64,000 bases of DNA. Origin: Ramlibacter sp. Leaf400 (GTDB taxonomy: Bacteria > Pseudomonadota > Gammaproteobacteria > Burkholderiales > Burkholderiaceae_C). The notes beneath the pieces are model-generated. The model was not told the DNA's origin. It saw only the letters and a list, made by a program, of their open reading frames with translations, and did not search any database. The position numbers and the translations under genes are program-made. Location: positions 1 through 64,000 of the forward strand of contig NZ_LMQL01000008.1 of NCBI RefSeq assembly GCF_001424545.1, in the 5' to 3' direction. Shown here one piece after another: positions 55,370-63,881 of the stretch. Numbering within the stretch: the first letter of the stretch is position 1; every line of letters begins with the position of its first letter.

Positions 55370-55399
55370 TCGCGCCTTCCTCATTCCGGAGAGACCTCC

Positions 55400-55492
55400 T
55401 TGGAAGCGCACCCCAGTCGGTAGCTTCCAACGTCCGTGAGCGGCGTTGGAAGCCTGCACGCGACGCCGACCCCCCACCTCTCACGGAGTGAG
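55400..55492 (+). promoter_or_regulatory. Structured 5' leader of corA with competing hairpins and SD-loop pairing
   Basis: Three segments can pair alternately: TTGGAAGC (55400-55407), GCTTCCAACG (55423-55432) and CGTTGGAAGC (55444-55453). Segments 1+2 give an 8-bp stem; 2+3 give a 10-bp stem capped by CCG-TGAG-CGG. The strand CCGTGAG (55434-55440) of that cap is a perfect 7-base complement of CTCACGG (55480-55486), which includes the first bases of the corA Shine-Dalgarno GGAG; CTCAC-GGA-GTGAG (55480-55492) also folds over the site. No U tract follows, so translational rather than termination control is more likely. I recognise no known riboswitch class. Confidence 0.5.
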
Positions 55493-55495
55493 CCC

Positions 55496-56482
55496 ATGCT
55501 CAACATCTTCTCGCTCGCCAACGGGCGCCTTTTCCAGGAAGAGATCGAGTCGCTCGAGGAGCTGTCCCGGTTCCAGCCGATCTGGGTCGACCTGGAGTCG
55601 CCCACCCTCGAAGAGAAGCGCTGGGTCAAGCAGTACTACGGCCTGTCCATCCCCGAGGATGCGATGGACGAGGACATCGAGGAGTCGGCCCGCTTCTACG
55701 AAGAGGACAACGGCGAGCTGCACATCCGCAGCGACTTCCTGATCGCCGACGACGAGCAACCCAGCTCGGTCCGCGTGGCCTTCATCCTGAACCAGGCCAA
55801 CGAGACGCTGCGCAGCAAGGGCGTGCTGTTCTCCATCCACGACGAGGACGTGCCCGTGTTCCGGCTGCTGCGCCTGCGCGCGCGCCGGGCGCCGGGGCTG
55901 ATCGAGGATGCCAAGGACGTCCTGCTCAAGCTGTTCGACGCCGATGCCGAATACTCGGCCGACACGCTGGAAGGCATCTACGACGAGCTCGAGAAGGTGA
56001 GCAAGCAGGTGCTGGCCGGCGAGGTGACCGACGAGATGGCCGGCGAGGTGCTGGGCGACATCGCCCGCCAGGAAGACCTGAACGGCCGCATCCGCCGCAA
56101 CGTGATGGACACCCGGCGCGCGGTGAGCTTCATGATGCGCAGCCGCATGCTGTCGGCCAGCCAGTTCGAGGAGTCGCGCCAGATCCTGCGCGACATCGAG
56201 TCGCTGGACAACCACACGGCCTTCCTGTTCGAGAAGATCAACTTCCTGATGGACGCCACCGTCGGCTTCATCAACATCAACCAGAACAAGATCATCAAGA
56301 TCTTCTCGGTGGCCAGCGTGGCGCTGCTGCCGCCGACGCTGGTGGCCAGCCTCTATGGCATGAACTTCCAGTTCATGCCGGAGCTGCAGTGGCGTCTGGG
56401 CTACCCGTTCGCGCTGCTGCTGATGGCCGCCAGCGCGCTGGTGCCCATGTGGTACTTCCGAAAGCGCGGCTGGCTGCGCTGA
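55496..56482 (+). CDS. corA: Magnesium/cobalt transport protein CorA
   Basis: Pentameric Mg2+ channel. The 328-residue protein has a large cytoplasmic domain (MLNIFSLANGRLFQEEIESLEELSRFQPIWVDLE) and two C-terminal helices; the selectivity motif GMN is at 288-290 in SLYGMNFQFMPEL. The start is chosen by the family N-terminus and GGAG 8 bases upstream; an upstream start at 55436 lies inside the structured leader. The leader offers a way of regulation by the cell's Mg2+ or other state. Confidence 0.95.
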   Translation: MLNIFSLANGRLFQEEIESLEELSRFQPIWVDLESPTLEEKRWVKQYYGLSIPEDAMDEDIEESARFYEEDNGELHIRSDFLIADDEQPSSVRVAFILNQANETLRSKGVLFSIHDEDVPVFRLLRLRARRAPGLIEDAKDVLLKLFDADAEYSADTLEGIYDELEKVSKQVLAGEVTDEMAGEVLGDIARQEDLNGRIRRNVMDTRRAVSFMMRSRMLSASQFEESRQILRDIESLDNHTAFLFEKINFLMDATVGFININQNKIIKIFSVASVALLPPTLVASLYGMNFQFMPELQWRLGYPFALLLMAASALVPMWYFRKRGWLR

Positions 56483-56494
56483 AAAAGAAAAGAA

Positions 56495-57184
56495 ATGCTC
56501 CGACTCCTGCCCACTCCCTTCCGCATCCACGCCGCGATTGCGGCTTGCCTGCTCCTCGCCTCGGGCCTGGCCCAGGCGGCCGGTGGCCACCATGGCGTCG
56601 ACGATGCGGAACTGCTCGACGAAGGCCGCTGCAAGCTCGAGAGCTGGTACGAGCGCTCCTCCTCGTCCGGGCGCCTGCTGCACCTGGGCGCGGGATGCCG
56701 CGTCGGCGCCTTCGAGCTGGGCGCGGCCACCGAGCCGCAGCGCCAGGACGGATCGTCCACTTCGGACCACTCGCTCGCGATCAAGTGGGCGACCGAACTC
56801 GCGCCCGGCCTGAGCGCGGGCCTCTCGGCCAGCCCGTCGTGGCAAGCGCATGCTCGTCCCCGCTTCCAGGGCACGACCGCCGCGGCGCTGCTGACCTGGG
56901 AGGCGGTGGAGAACGTGCGCCTGCACGGCAATCTCGGTCGCGACTTCGTGCACCGCGGCGCCGACGAGTCGCGCGGGGGCGTGGCCATCGACTGGACGCC
57001 CGGCGGCGGTGCGTGGCAGCTGGCGGCCGAACGCTACCGCCAGGAAGGCGGGCATTTCGCGCGTGCCGGACTGCGCTGGACGCCGACCAGGGACTGGATC
57101 GTGGACCTCAGCCGCGCCGTGCGCATCCGCGGCGCCGGCGAGTCGTCCTGGACGATCGGCCTGACGCGCGAATTCGACCGCTGA
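56495..57184 (+). CDS. Hypothetical outer-membrane-like protein (229 aa)
   Basis: Signal peptide (MLRLLPTPFRIHAAIAACLLLASGLAQA), then alternating polar/hydrophobic strands with repeated tyrosine, tryptophan and glycine (ESWYERSSSSGRLLHLGAG, NVRLHGNLGRDFV, RAGLRWTPTRDWIVDLSRAV) ending EFDR. The pattern suggests a small beta-barrel of the outer membrane or a periplasmic beta protein, but no family is recognised. It follows corA by 12 bases and is likely co-transcribed, which hints at a role with ion or envelope homeostasis. Confidence 0.7.
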   Translation: MLRLLPTPFRIHAAIAACLLLASGLAQAAGGHHGVDDAELLDEGRCKLESWYERSSSSGRLLHLGAGCRVGAFELGAATEPQRQDGSSTSDHSLAIKWATELAPGLSAGLSASPSWQAHARPRFQGTTAAALLTWEAVENVRLHGNLGRDFVHRGADESRGGVAIDWTPGGGAWQLAAERYRQEGGHFARAGLRWTPTRDWIVDLSRAVRIRGAGESSWTIGLTREFDR

Positions 57185-57188
57185 CCGC

Positions 57189-57881
57189 TCAGGCCAGCAG
57201 CGCCTGCACGATGGCGGCGCTGTGGCGGCTGGCCACCTCGCGCACGAAGCGGGTGAAATCGACGGCGGCGCCGTCGTCGGCCCGGTCCGAGATCGTCCGT
57301 ACGGCCGCGAAGGGGATGCCGAAGTCGTGGCACACCTGGGCCACCGCCGCACCTTCCATCTCCACCGCCAGCGCGTCGGGCAGGGCCGCCTGCAGCGCGC
57401 GGCATTCGGCGTCCGTCGATACGAAGCGGTCGCCGCTGACCACCAGGCCGCGGTGCAGCCGCTGTTGCGGGAGCGCCTTCCTCACCGCCGCGGCCAGGCG
57501 TTCGGTCAGGGCCGCATCGGTGCGAAAGCGACTGGTGCCGTACAGCGGCACCTCGTAGCGCGGAAAGATCGGCGAGGCGTCCAGGTCGTGCTGCAGGAAC
57601 GAATCCGCCACCACCACATCGCCCACCGCCACGCCGGGGCCGAGCCCGCCGGCCACGCCGGTGAAGACGATCCCGGACACGCCGAAGCGCTCGATGAGCA
57701 CCGCGGCCGTGGTGGCCGCGGCCACCTTGCCGATGCGCGAGAGCACCGCCACCACTTCGCGGCCGTGCAGGTGGCCGACCCAGAACTCGCGGCCGGCCAC
57801 GCTCTGGCGGGCCTCGTCGGGCATCAGCGCGAGCACGGCGGCCAGCTCCTCGTGCATGGCGGAGACGATGGCGGTGGGCAT
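57189..57881 (-). CDS. mtnN: 5'-methylthioadenosine/S-adenosylhomocysteine nucleosidase
   Basis: Cleaves MTA and SAH to adenine and the thio-sugar, in methionine salvage. The 230-residue phosphorylase-fold protein has VFTGVAGGLGPGVAVGDVVVAD, SGDRFVS and EMEGAAVAQVCHDFGIPFAAVRTISDRAD with the catalytic aspartate. A few neighbours in the superfamily (for example purine nucleosidases) share these segments, but the combination fits MtnN best. Starts 66 or so bases after the terminator of fadD. Confidence 0.88.
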   Translation of the reverse strand: MPTAIVSAMHEELAAVLALMPDEARQSVAGREFWVGHLHGREVVAVLSRIGKVAAATTAAVLIERFGVSGIVFTGVAGGLGPGVAVGDVVVADSFLQHDLDASPIFPRYEVPLYGTSRFRTDAALTERLAAAVRKALPQQRLHRGLVVSGDRFVSTDAECRALQAALPDALAVEMEGAAVAQVCHDFGIPFAAVRTISDRADDGAAVDFTRFVREVASRHSAAIVQALLA

Positions 57882-57904
57882 GGGCCGATTGTGCGCGGCC
57901 CCAG

Positions 57905-57929
57905 GAAAAAAGCCGGGCGGTGCCCGGCT
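57905..57929 (-). terminator. Rho-independent terminator after fadD
   Basis: Minus strand AGCCGGGC-ACC-GCCCGGCT followed by TTTTTCC: an 8-bp GC-rich stem with a 3-base loop and U tract, 41 bases after the fadD stop. Confidence 0.85.
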
Positions 57930-57932
57930 TTC

Positions 57933-57960
57933 CTGGATTCCCGCCTGCGCGGGAATGACG
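57933..57960. repeat. Half copy (E) of the palindromic repeat
   Basis: CTGGATTCCCGCC-TGCG-CGGGAATGACG corresponds to one arm of the doublets at 32719, 33919, 41901 and 43164, here without a partner arm or core. It stands next to the fadD terminator, between the terminator and the fadD stop. Confidence 0.75.
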
Positions 57961-57970
57961 GGGGGCGCGA

Positions 57971-59668
57971 CTACTTCTTGTCCCGCAGCTCCCGCCGCAG
58001 GATCTTGCCCACCGGGGTCTTGGGCAGGTCGGTGCGGAACTCCACCACCTTGGGCTGCTTGTAGCCGGTGAGGTTGGTGCGGCAGTACTCGCGCACCTTC
58101 TCCTCGGTGAGCGCCGGGTCCTTCTTCACCACGACCAGCTTCACCGCCTCGCCGGTCTTCTCGTCGTTGACGCCGACCACGGCGCATTCGAGCACGCCCT
58201 CGAGCCTGGCCACCACGTCCTCGACCTCGTTCGGGTACACGTTGAAGCCGGAGACCAGCACCATGTCCTTCTTGCGGTCGACGATCTTGAAGTAGCCTCG
58301 CTCGTCCATGATGCCGACGTCGCCGCTCTTGAAGAAGCCGTCGGCCGTCATGACCTTGGCGGTCTCGTCCGGGCGCTGCCAGTAGCCCGCCATCACCTGC
58401 GGGCCCTTGATGGCGATCTCGCCCGGCTGGCCCACGGGCACTTCCTTGCCGTCGTCGTCGATGCACTTCATCAGCGTCGAGGGCAGCGGCACGCCGATGG
58501 TGCCGGTGTACTCGGTGCTGGTCACCGGGTTGCAGCTGGCCGAAGGCGAGGTTTCCGACAGGCCGTAGCCCTCGCAGATCGGGCAGCCGGTCTTCTGCAG
58601 CCACTTCTGCGCCACCGCGCCCTGCACCGCCATGCCGCCGCCGACCGAGACCTTCAGGTTCTTCCAGTTGACCTTGTCGAAGTCGGGATGGTTGGCCAGG
58701 CCGTTGAACAGCGTGTTGACCGCCGGGAAGCTGTGGAACGTGTGCTTGGACAGCTCCTTGAGCACCGCCGGCAGGTCACGCGGATTGGGGATCAGGATCA
58801 GCCGCCCGCCCGTGCGCATGCTCAGCATCATGCCCACCGTGAACGCGAAGATGTGGTACAGCGGCAGCGCGCACACGCCGGTGGGCTGCTCGCCGGCCGG
58901 CACCTTGGCCATCACCGGCTGGTTCCAGGTCTCGGACTGCAGCACGTTGGCGATGACGTTGCGATGCAGGAGCACCGCGCCCTTGGACACGCCCGTGGTG
59001 CCGCCGGTGTACTGCAGCACCGCGACGTCGTCGGAGCGGATGTCCACCGGCTTGAGCGTGGCGCGCGTGCCGCGGGCCAGGGCGTCGTTGAAGCGAACCG
59101 CGCCCGGGAGGGTGTAGGCGGGCACCATCTTCTTGACGCTGCGCACCACGTAGTTGACCAGCGCGCCCTTGGCCAGGCCCAGCATGTCGCCCATCGCCGC
59201 CAGCACCACGTGCTTGACCGGCGTGGCCGCGATGCACTGCTGCAGCGTGTTGGCGAAGTTCTCGATGATGACGATGGCCTTGGAGCCCGAGTCCTTGAGC
59301 TGGTGCTCCAGCTCGCGCGGCGTATACAACGGGTTGACGTTCACCACCACGAAGCCGGCGCGCAGGATGGCGGCCACCGCCACCGGGTACTGCGGCACGT
59401 TGGGCATCATGATCGCCACGCGGTCGCCCTTGGCCAGTCCCAGGCTCTGGAGGTACGCCGCCAGCGCCTTGCTCAGGGAATCGGTCTGCCCGAAGGTGAC
59501 GTCCTTGCCCATGAAGCTGTAGGCCGTGCGGTCCGCGAACTTGCGGAAGCTCTCCTCCATCAACTGCACCAGCGACTGGTACTGCGACGCATCGACTTCG
59601 GCCGGCACGCCCTGCGGGTAGGCGCTCAGCCAGGGGCGTTGGTGGGCGGGCGGCGGACTCATGTCCAT
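57971..59668 (-). CDS. fadD: Long-chain-fatty-acid-CoA ligase
   Basis: Activates long-chain fatty acids for beta-oxidation. The 565-residue acyl-adenylate-forming enzyme has the P-loop motif YTGGTTGVSKGA, GYGLSETSPSASC, and SGDVGIMDERGYFKIVDRKKD plus the C-terminal lysine region PKTPVGKILRRELRDK. It starts with MDMSPPPAHQRP; GGAG lies 7 bases upstream. The upstream start at 59722 lacks a site. It has its own terminator. Confidence 0.94.
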   Translation of the reverse strand: MDMSPPPAHQRPWLSAYPQGVPAEVDASQYQSLVQLMEESFRKFADRTAYSFMGKDVTFGQTDSLSKALAAYLQSLGLAKGDRVAIMMPNVPQYPVAVAAILRAGFVVVNVNPLYTPRELEHQLKDSGSKAIVIIENFANTLQQCIAATPVKHVVLAAMGDMLGLAKGALVNYVVRSVKKMVPAYTLPGAVRFNDALARGTRATLKPVDIRSDDVAVLQYTGGTTGVSKGAVLLHRNVIANVLQSETWNQPVMAKVPAGEQPTGVCALPLYHIFAFTVGMMLSMRTGGRLILIPNPRDLPAVLKELSKHTFHSFPAVNTLFNGLANHPDFDKVNWKNLKVSVGGGMAVQGAVAQKWLQKTGCPICEGYGLSETSPSASCNPVTSTEYTGTIGVPLPSTLMKCIDDDGKEVPVGQPGEIAIKGPQVMAGYWQRPDETAKVMTADGFFKSGDVGIMDERGYFKIVDRKKDMVLVSGFNVYPNEVEDVVARLEGVLECAVVGVNDEKTGEAVKLVVVKKDPALTEEKVREYCRTNLTGYKQPKVVEFRTDLPKTPVGKILRRELRDKK

Positions 59669-59797
59669 GGTGTCTCCTCGTTGTGGCTGTCCCGGCGGAC
59701 GCGGCATTGTGCGCTCAGCCACGGGCGGGCGGCGCCGTGTTTTTCCCTGACGCGGATTGGGGTGGACGCTCTAGCGGCGCCCCTGGCCGCACGGGAC

Positions 59798-61222
59798 TTA
59801 CTCGATGGCCTTGGCCATGTCCTCGACCACCTTCTTGGCGTCGCCGAAGACCATCATGGTCTTGTCCATGTAGAACAGCTCGTTGTCCAGGCCGGCGTAG
59901 CCGGCCGCCATGGAGCGCTTGTTCACGATCACCGTCTTGGCCTTGTAGGCCTCCAGGATCGGCATGCCGTAGATCGGCGTGCCCTTCTGCAGGGCGGCCG
60001 GGTTCACCACGTCGTTGGCGCCCAGGATGATGGCCACGTCGGCCTGGCCGAACTCGCCGTTGATGTCCTCCATCTCGAACACCTGGTCGTAGGGCACTTC
60101 GGCCTCGGCCAGCAGCACGTTCATGTGGCCCGGCATGCGGCCGGCCACCGGATGGATGGCGTACTTGACGGTGATGCCCTTGTGCGTGAGCTTCTCGGCC
60201 ATCTCCTTGACGGCGTGCTGCGCCCGCGCGACCGCCAGGCCGTAGCCCGGGACGATGACCACCGTTTCGGCGTTCGACAGCACGAAGGCCGCGTCGTCGG
60301 CGCTGCCGCTCTTGACCGTGCGCTGCACCCCGCCGGTCGCCGCCGCCTGCCCCGCCTCGCCGCCGAAGCCGCCCAGGATCACGTTGAAGAACGAGCGGTT
60401 CATCGCCTTGCACATGATGTAGCTCAGGATCGCGCCCGAGCTGCCCACCAGCGAGCCGGCGATGATCAGCATGCTGTTGTTCAGCGAGAAGCCGATGCCC
60501 GCGGCCGCCCAGCCCGAATACGAGTTGAGCATCGACACCACCACCGGCATGTCGGCGCCGCCGATCGGGATGATGATCAGCACGCCCATCACGAAGGACA
60601 GCGCCACCATCGCGAAGAAGGCCGGCCAGCTGCCGGTGAAGGTGAACACCAGGCCCAGCGCGATGGTGACCAGCCCCAGCACCAGGTTGAGCATGTGCTG
60701 CCCGGAGAACACCACGGGGGCGCCCTTGAACAGGCGGAACTTGTAGGTGCCCGAAAGCTTGCCGAAGGCGATGACCGAGCCGGAGAACGTGATCGCGCCG
60801 ATCGCCGCGCCCAGGAACAGCTCGAGCCGGTTGCCGGCGGGGATGGGCGCGTCCTTGGGCAGGCCGCTGAGCAGGGCGGAAGGTTCCAGCACCGCGGCCA
60901 CCGCGATGAACACCGCCGCCAGGCCGATCATGCTGTGGAAGAAGGCGACCAGCTCCGGCATCTTGGTCATCTCGACCGTCTTGGCCCGGTAGGCGCCGTA
61001 GCCGCCGCCCACCACCAGGCCGACCAGCACCCAGGCCAGGCCGCGTGCCGTGCCCGCCAGCTCGACGACCAGCGCCGCGGTGGTCACCATGGCGATGGCC
61101 ATGCCGATCATCCCGAAGACGTTGCCGCGGATGGAGGTGGTCGGGTGGCTGAGGCCCTTGAGCGCCTGGATGAAGCAGACCGATGCCACCAGGTACAGCA
61201 GCGTGACGAGGTTCATGCTCAT
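59798..61222 (-). CDS. pntB: NAD(P) transhydrogenase subunit beta
   Basis: Inner-membrane proton-translocating transhydrogenase, NADP(H)-binding beta subunit. The 474-residue protein has nine or so helices, ending in a cytosolic Rossmann dIII domain with [18 protein letters not shown] and [23 protein letters not shown]. Its start overlaps the stop of the preceding gene (ATGA). Works with the two alpha subunits to make NADPH using the proton gradient. Confidence 0.96.
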   Translation of the reverse strand: MSMNLVTLLYLVASVCFIQALKGLSHPTTSIRGNVFGMIGMAIAMVTTAALVVELAGTARGLAWVLVGLVVGGGYGAYRAKTVEMTKMPELVAFFHSMIGLAAVFIAVAAVLEPSALLSGLPKDAPIPAGNRLELFLGAAIGAITFSGSVIAFGKLSGTYKFRLFKGAPVVFSGQHMLNLVLGLVTIALGLVFTFTGSWPAFFAMVALSFVMGVLIIIPIGGADMPVVVSMLNSYSGWAAAGIGFSLNNSMLIIAGSLVGSSGAILSYIMCKAMNRSFFNVILGGFGGEAGQAAATGGVQRTVKSGSADDAAFVLSNAETVVIVPGYGLAVARAQHAVKEMAEKLTHKGITVKYAIHPVAGRMPGHMNVLLAEAEVPYDQVFEMEDINGEFGQADVAIILGANDVVNPAALQKGTPIYGMPILEAYKAKTVIVNKRSMAAGYAGLDNELFYMDKTMMVFGDAKKVVEDMAKAIE

Positions 61223-61527
61223 TTGGGGGCTCCCGGCTTCCTGTCCTTCTTCCTGAACATCTCCAGCATCCGCCGGGTCACCAGGAAGCCGCCGAAGATG
61301 TTGACCGCGGCCAGCGCCACGGCCAGCACGCCCATCGTCTTGCCCGCCAGGGTTTCGGTCTGCGCCGCCGCCAGCATGGCGCCGACGACCACGATGGCCG
61401 AGATCGCGTTGGTCACCGCCATCAGCGGCGTGTGCAGCGCCGGCGTGACGGTCCACACGACGTGGTAGCCGACGTAGATCGCCAGCACGAAGATGATGAG
61501 GTTGGTGATGGTGTGGCTGACTTCCAT
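61219..61527 (-). CDS. pntAB: NAD(P) transhydrogenase alpha subunit, membrane part
   Basis: A 102-residue protein of three to four helices ([42 protein letters not shown]), matching the C-terminal membrane domain of PntA in organisms with a split alpha subunit. It is placed exactly between the pntAA and pntB genes, with ATGA coupling to pntB. Confidence 0.95.
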   Translation of the reverse strand: MEVSHTITNLIIFVLAIYVGYHVVWTVTPALHTPLMAVTNAISAIVVVGAMLAAAQTETLAGKTMGVLAVALAAVNIFGGFLVTRRMLEMFRKKDRKPGAPK

Positions 61528-61529
61528 GA

Positions 61530-62648
61530 TCAGGTCTTCCTCTTCACTTCGCCGTCCTTCGTCATCAGGCAGGCGGCCACGATGTCGTCTTCCAGGTCGA
61601 TGTTCAGCTGGCCTTCCTTGGCCAGGATGAGCTTGAGGAAGTCCAGCACGTTGCGCGCGTAGAGCGCGGACGCGTCGGCCGCCACCAGCGCCGGCAGGTT
61701 CGTTTCGCCCACCAGGGTGACGCCGTGCCTGGACACGGTGCGCCCCGGCTCGGTGAGCGGGCAGTTGCCGCCCTGCGGCGCCGCCAGGTCGACGATCACC
61801 GAACCGGGCTTCATCGCCTTGACCATCTCCTCGGTGACCAGCACCGGCGCCGGACGGCCGGGGATCAACGCCGTGGTGACCACGATGTCGGCCTGGGCGA
61901 CCCGTTTGGCGACTTCCGCCTTCTGCCGGTCCAGCCAGCTCTGCGGCATCGGCCGGGCGTAGCCGCCCACGCCTTCGGCCGCTTCCTTTTCTTCCTGGGT
62001 CTCGTAGGGCACGTCGATGAACTTGGCACCCAGCGACTCGACCTGTTCCTTCACCGAGGGCCGTACGTCCGAAGCCTCGATCACCGCGCCCAGCCGCTTG
62101 GCGGTGGCGATCGCCTGCAGGCCCGCCACGCCCACGCCGAGGATCACGACCCGCGCGGCCTTCACCGTGCCGGCCGCGGTCATCAGCATCGGGAAGAAGC
62201 GCTGGTACTTGTCGGCCGCGATCATCACGGCCTTGTAGCCGGCGATGTTGGCCTGCGAGGACAGCACGTCCATGCTCTGCGCGCGAGTCGTGCGCGGCGC
62301 CGCTTCCAGCGCGAAGCCGGTCAGCCCCGCCGTCGCCATGCGCTGCAGGCCGGCCGCATCGAAGGGATTGAGCATGCCCACCAGGGTCGTCCCCGGCCGC
62401 ATCGCCGAAAACTCGTGCTCCTGCGGGGGCCGCACCTTGAGCACCAGGTCGCAGCCCAGGGCGCCGGCCTGGTCGGTGATCTCGGCGCCGGCCGCGACGT
62501 AGGCGTCGTCGGTGGCGCTGGCGGCCAGCCCGGCCGCGGAGGCCACGCGCACCGTGTGCCCCTGCGCCTTCAGTTTCTTGGCCGTCTCGGGGGTGACGGC
62601 GACGCGGGTCTCACCGGCCGTGGTCTCGGCGGGCACGCCAATCTGCAT
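61530..62648 (-). CDS. pntAA: NAD(P) transhydrogenase alpha subunit, NAD-binding part
   Basis: A 372-residue protein carrying the dI domain that binds NAD(H): begins [21 protein letters not shown], with [44 protein letters not shown] and [23 protein letters not shown]. The three-gene layout pntAA-pntAB-pntB is known from Rhodospirillum and many proteobacteria and is not a frameshifted single gene. It heads the operon and follows an inverted repeat. Confidence 0.96.
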   Translation of the reverse strand: MQIGVPAETTAGETRVAVTPETAKKLKAQGHTVRVASAAGLAASATDDAYVAAGAEITDQAGALGCDLVLKVRPPQEHEFSAMRPGTTLVGMLNPFDAAGLQRMATAGLTGFALEAAPRTTRAQSMDVLSSQANIAGYKAVMIAADKYQRFFPMLMTAAGTVKAARVVILGVGVAGLQAIATAKRLGAVIEASDVRPSVKEQVESLGAKFIDVPYETQEEKEAAEGVGGYARPMPQSWLDRQKAEVAKRVAQADIVVTTALIPGRPAPVLVTEEMVKAMKPGSVIVDLAAPQGGNCPLTEPGRTVSRHGVTLVGETNLPALVAADASALYARNVLDFLKLILAKEGQLNIDLEDDIVAACLMTKDGEVKRKT

Positions 62649-62676
62649 GGGCGGTCTCCTCGCTTTTTCGTGAGGT

Positions 62677-62700
62677 TGTAAGAGTTGCGTTGAGCTTACA
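62677..62700. promoter_or_regulatory. Inverted repeat TGTAAG-N12-CTTACA upstream of the transhydrogenase operon
   Basis: Perfect 6-bp arms TGTAAG and CTTACA separated by 12 bases, 29 bases before the pntAA ATG and 72 bases from the divergent phosphoesterase start. A protein dimer operator is plausible. An AT-rich stretch surrounds it. No regulator gene is adjacent. Confidence 0.4.
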
Positions 62701-62771
62701 TGAACTGACGCTGGCCCATTGGAATCCAATGCGCGCGCCTCCATCTGTGAACGCCCCCCAACGCATCCGTC

Positions 62772-63881
62772 GTGCCCCTCTTCATCCTCTCCCTGCTCCT
62801 GCACGCCTTCATCGGCCTGCGCCTGCTCCCCGCCCTGCCCCTGGCCGCCGCCTTCGCACTGGGCGCCTGGCTGCTCACGTCGGCGGTCCTGGTGCCGGCC
62901 GGGCTGATGGCCCGCCGCATCGCCCGGCCGCCCCGCGCCGACCAGCTGGCCACGGCCGGCCTGTTCGCCCTGGGCCTGTTCTCGTCGCTGTTCGTGCTCA
63001 CGCTCGGCCGCGACGTGCTGCTGTTCCTCGCCTTCCTGGCAGACGCCGGCGGGCCGGCGCTGCCGCACGCTTCGGCCCGCTGGGTGCCGCTGCTGGCGCT
63101 CGGCCTGAGCGCCATCGGCCTGCTGAACACCCGCCGCACCGCGCAGGTGAAGGAAGTGGACGTGCCGATCGCCGGGCTGCCGGCCGCGCTGCACGGTTTC
63201 ACCATCGCCCAGATCAGCGACCTGCACGTCGGGCCGACCATCCGCGCTGCCTACATCCAGCGCATCGTCGACCGCGTCAACCGGCTCGAGGCCGACGCCG
63301 TGGCGATCACGGGCGACATCGTCGATGGCTCGGTGCCCGAACTGGGACCGCATGTCGCGCCGCTGGGCGGACTGCGGTCGCGGCACGGCAGCTTCTTCGT
63401 CACCGGCAACCACGAGTACTACTCGGGCGCCGGGCCCTGGCTGGCCGAGGTGCGGCGGCTGGGGATCCGGGTGCTGCTCAACGAGCACGTGGTCATCCGC
63501 CGCGAGGACGCCGCGCTGGTGCTGGCCGGCGTCACCGACTACGGGGCGCACCACTTCGATCCCTCGCACCAGAGCGATCCGGCCGCGGCGCTGGCCGGCG
63601 CGCCCGCCGATGCGGGCGCCCGCATCCTGCTGGCCCATCAGCCCCGCAGCGCGACGGCAGCCGAGAAGGCCGGGTTCGACCTGCAAATCTCCGGCCACAC
63701 GCACGGCGGCCAGTTCTTCCCGTGGATCTTTTTCGTGCGCTTCCAGCAGCCTTTCACGGCCGGGCTGCACCGCCTGGGCCGGCTCTGGGTCTACGTCAGC
63801 CGCGGAACAGGTTACTGGGGCCCGCCCAAGCGCGTGGCCGCGCCGTCCGAGATCACACGGTTGAGGCTGGTGGCCGCGTAG
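62772..63881 (+). CDS. Calcineurin-like metallophosphoesterase, membrane-anchored
   Basis: A 369-residue protein with four N-terminal hydrophobic helices (to about residue 120) and a phosphoesterase domain with the metal ligands Asp150 and His152 in ISDLHVG, GDIVDG (181-186), GNHE (212-215) and GHTHGG near residue 310. Family members of this layout (YkuE/YaeI-like) act on phospholipid or UDP-sugar headgroups; the substrate here is unknown. It starts with GTG at 62772. It is divergent from the pnt operon. Confidence 0.9.
   Translation: MPLFILSLLLHAFIGLRLLPALPLAAAFALGAWLLTSAVLVPAGLMARRIARPPRADQLATAGLFALGLFSSLFVLTLGRDVLLFLAFLADAGGPALPHASARWVPLLALGLSAIGLLNTRRTAQVKEVDVPIAGLPAALHGFTIAQISDLHVGPTIRAAYIQRIVDRVNRLEADAVAITGDIVDGSVPELGPHVAPLGGLRSRHGSFFVTGNHEYYSGAGPWLAEVRRLGIRVLLNEHVVIRREDAALVLAGVTDYGAHHFDPSHQSDPAAALAGAPADAGARILLAHQPRSATAAEKAGFDLQISGHTHGGQFFPWIFFVRFQQPFTAGLHRLGRLWVYVSRGTGYWGPPKRVAAPSEITRLRLVAA

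Noticed and set aside
55381-55629. An 82-codon minus-strand frame over the corA leader
   Set aside because: It is opposite to the conserved CorA N-terminus, has a Ser/Arg-rich composition and no ribosome-binding site.
59798-62648. A broken pntA gene (frameshift between two parts)
   Set aside because: The two parts have their own starts and stops and correspond to the known split alpha subunit; pntAB overlaps pntB as ATGA.
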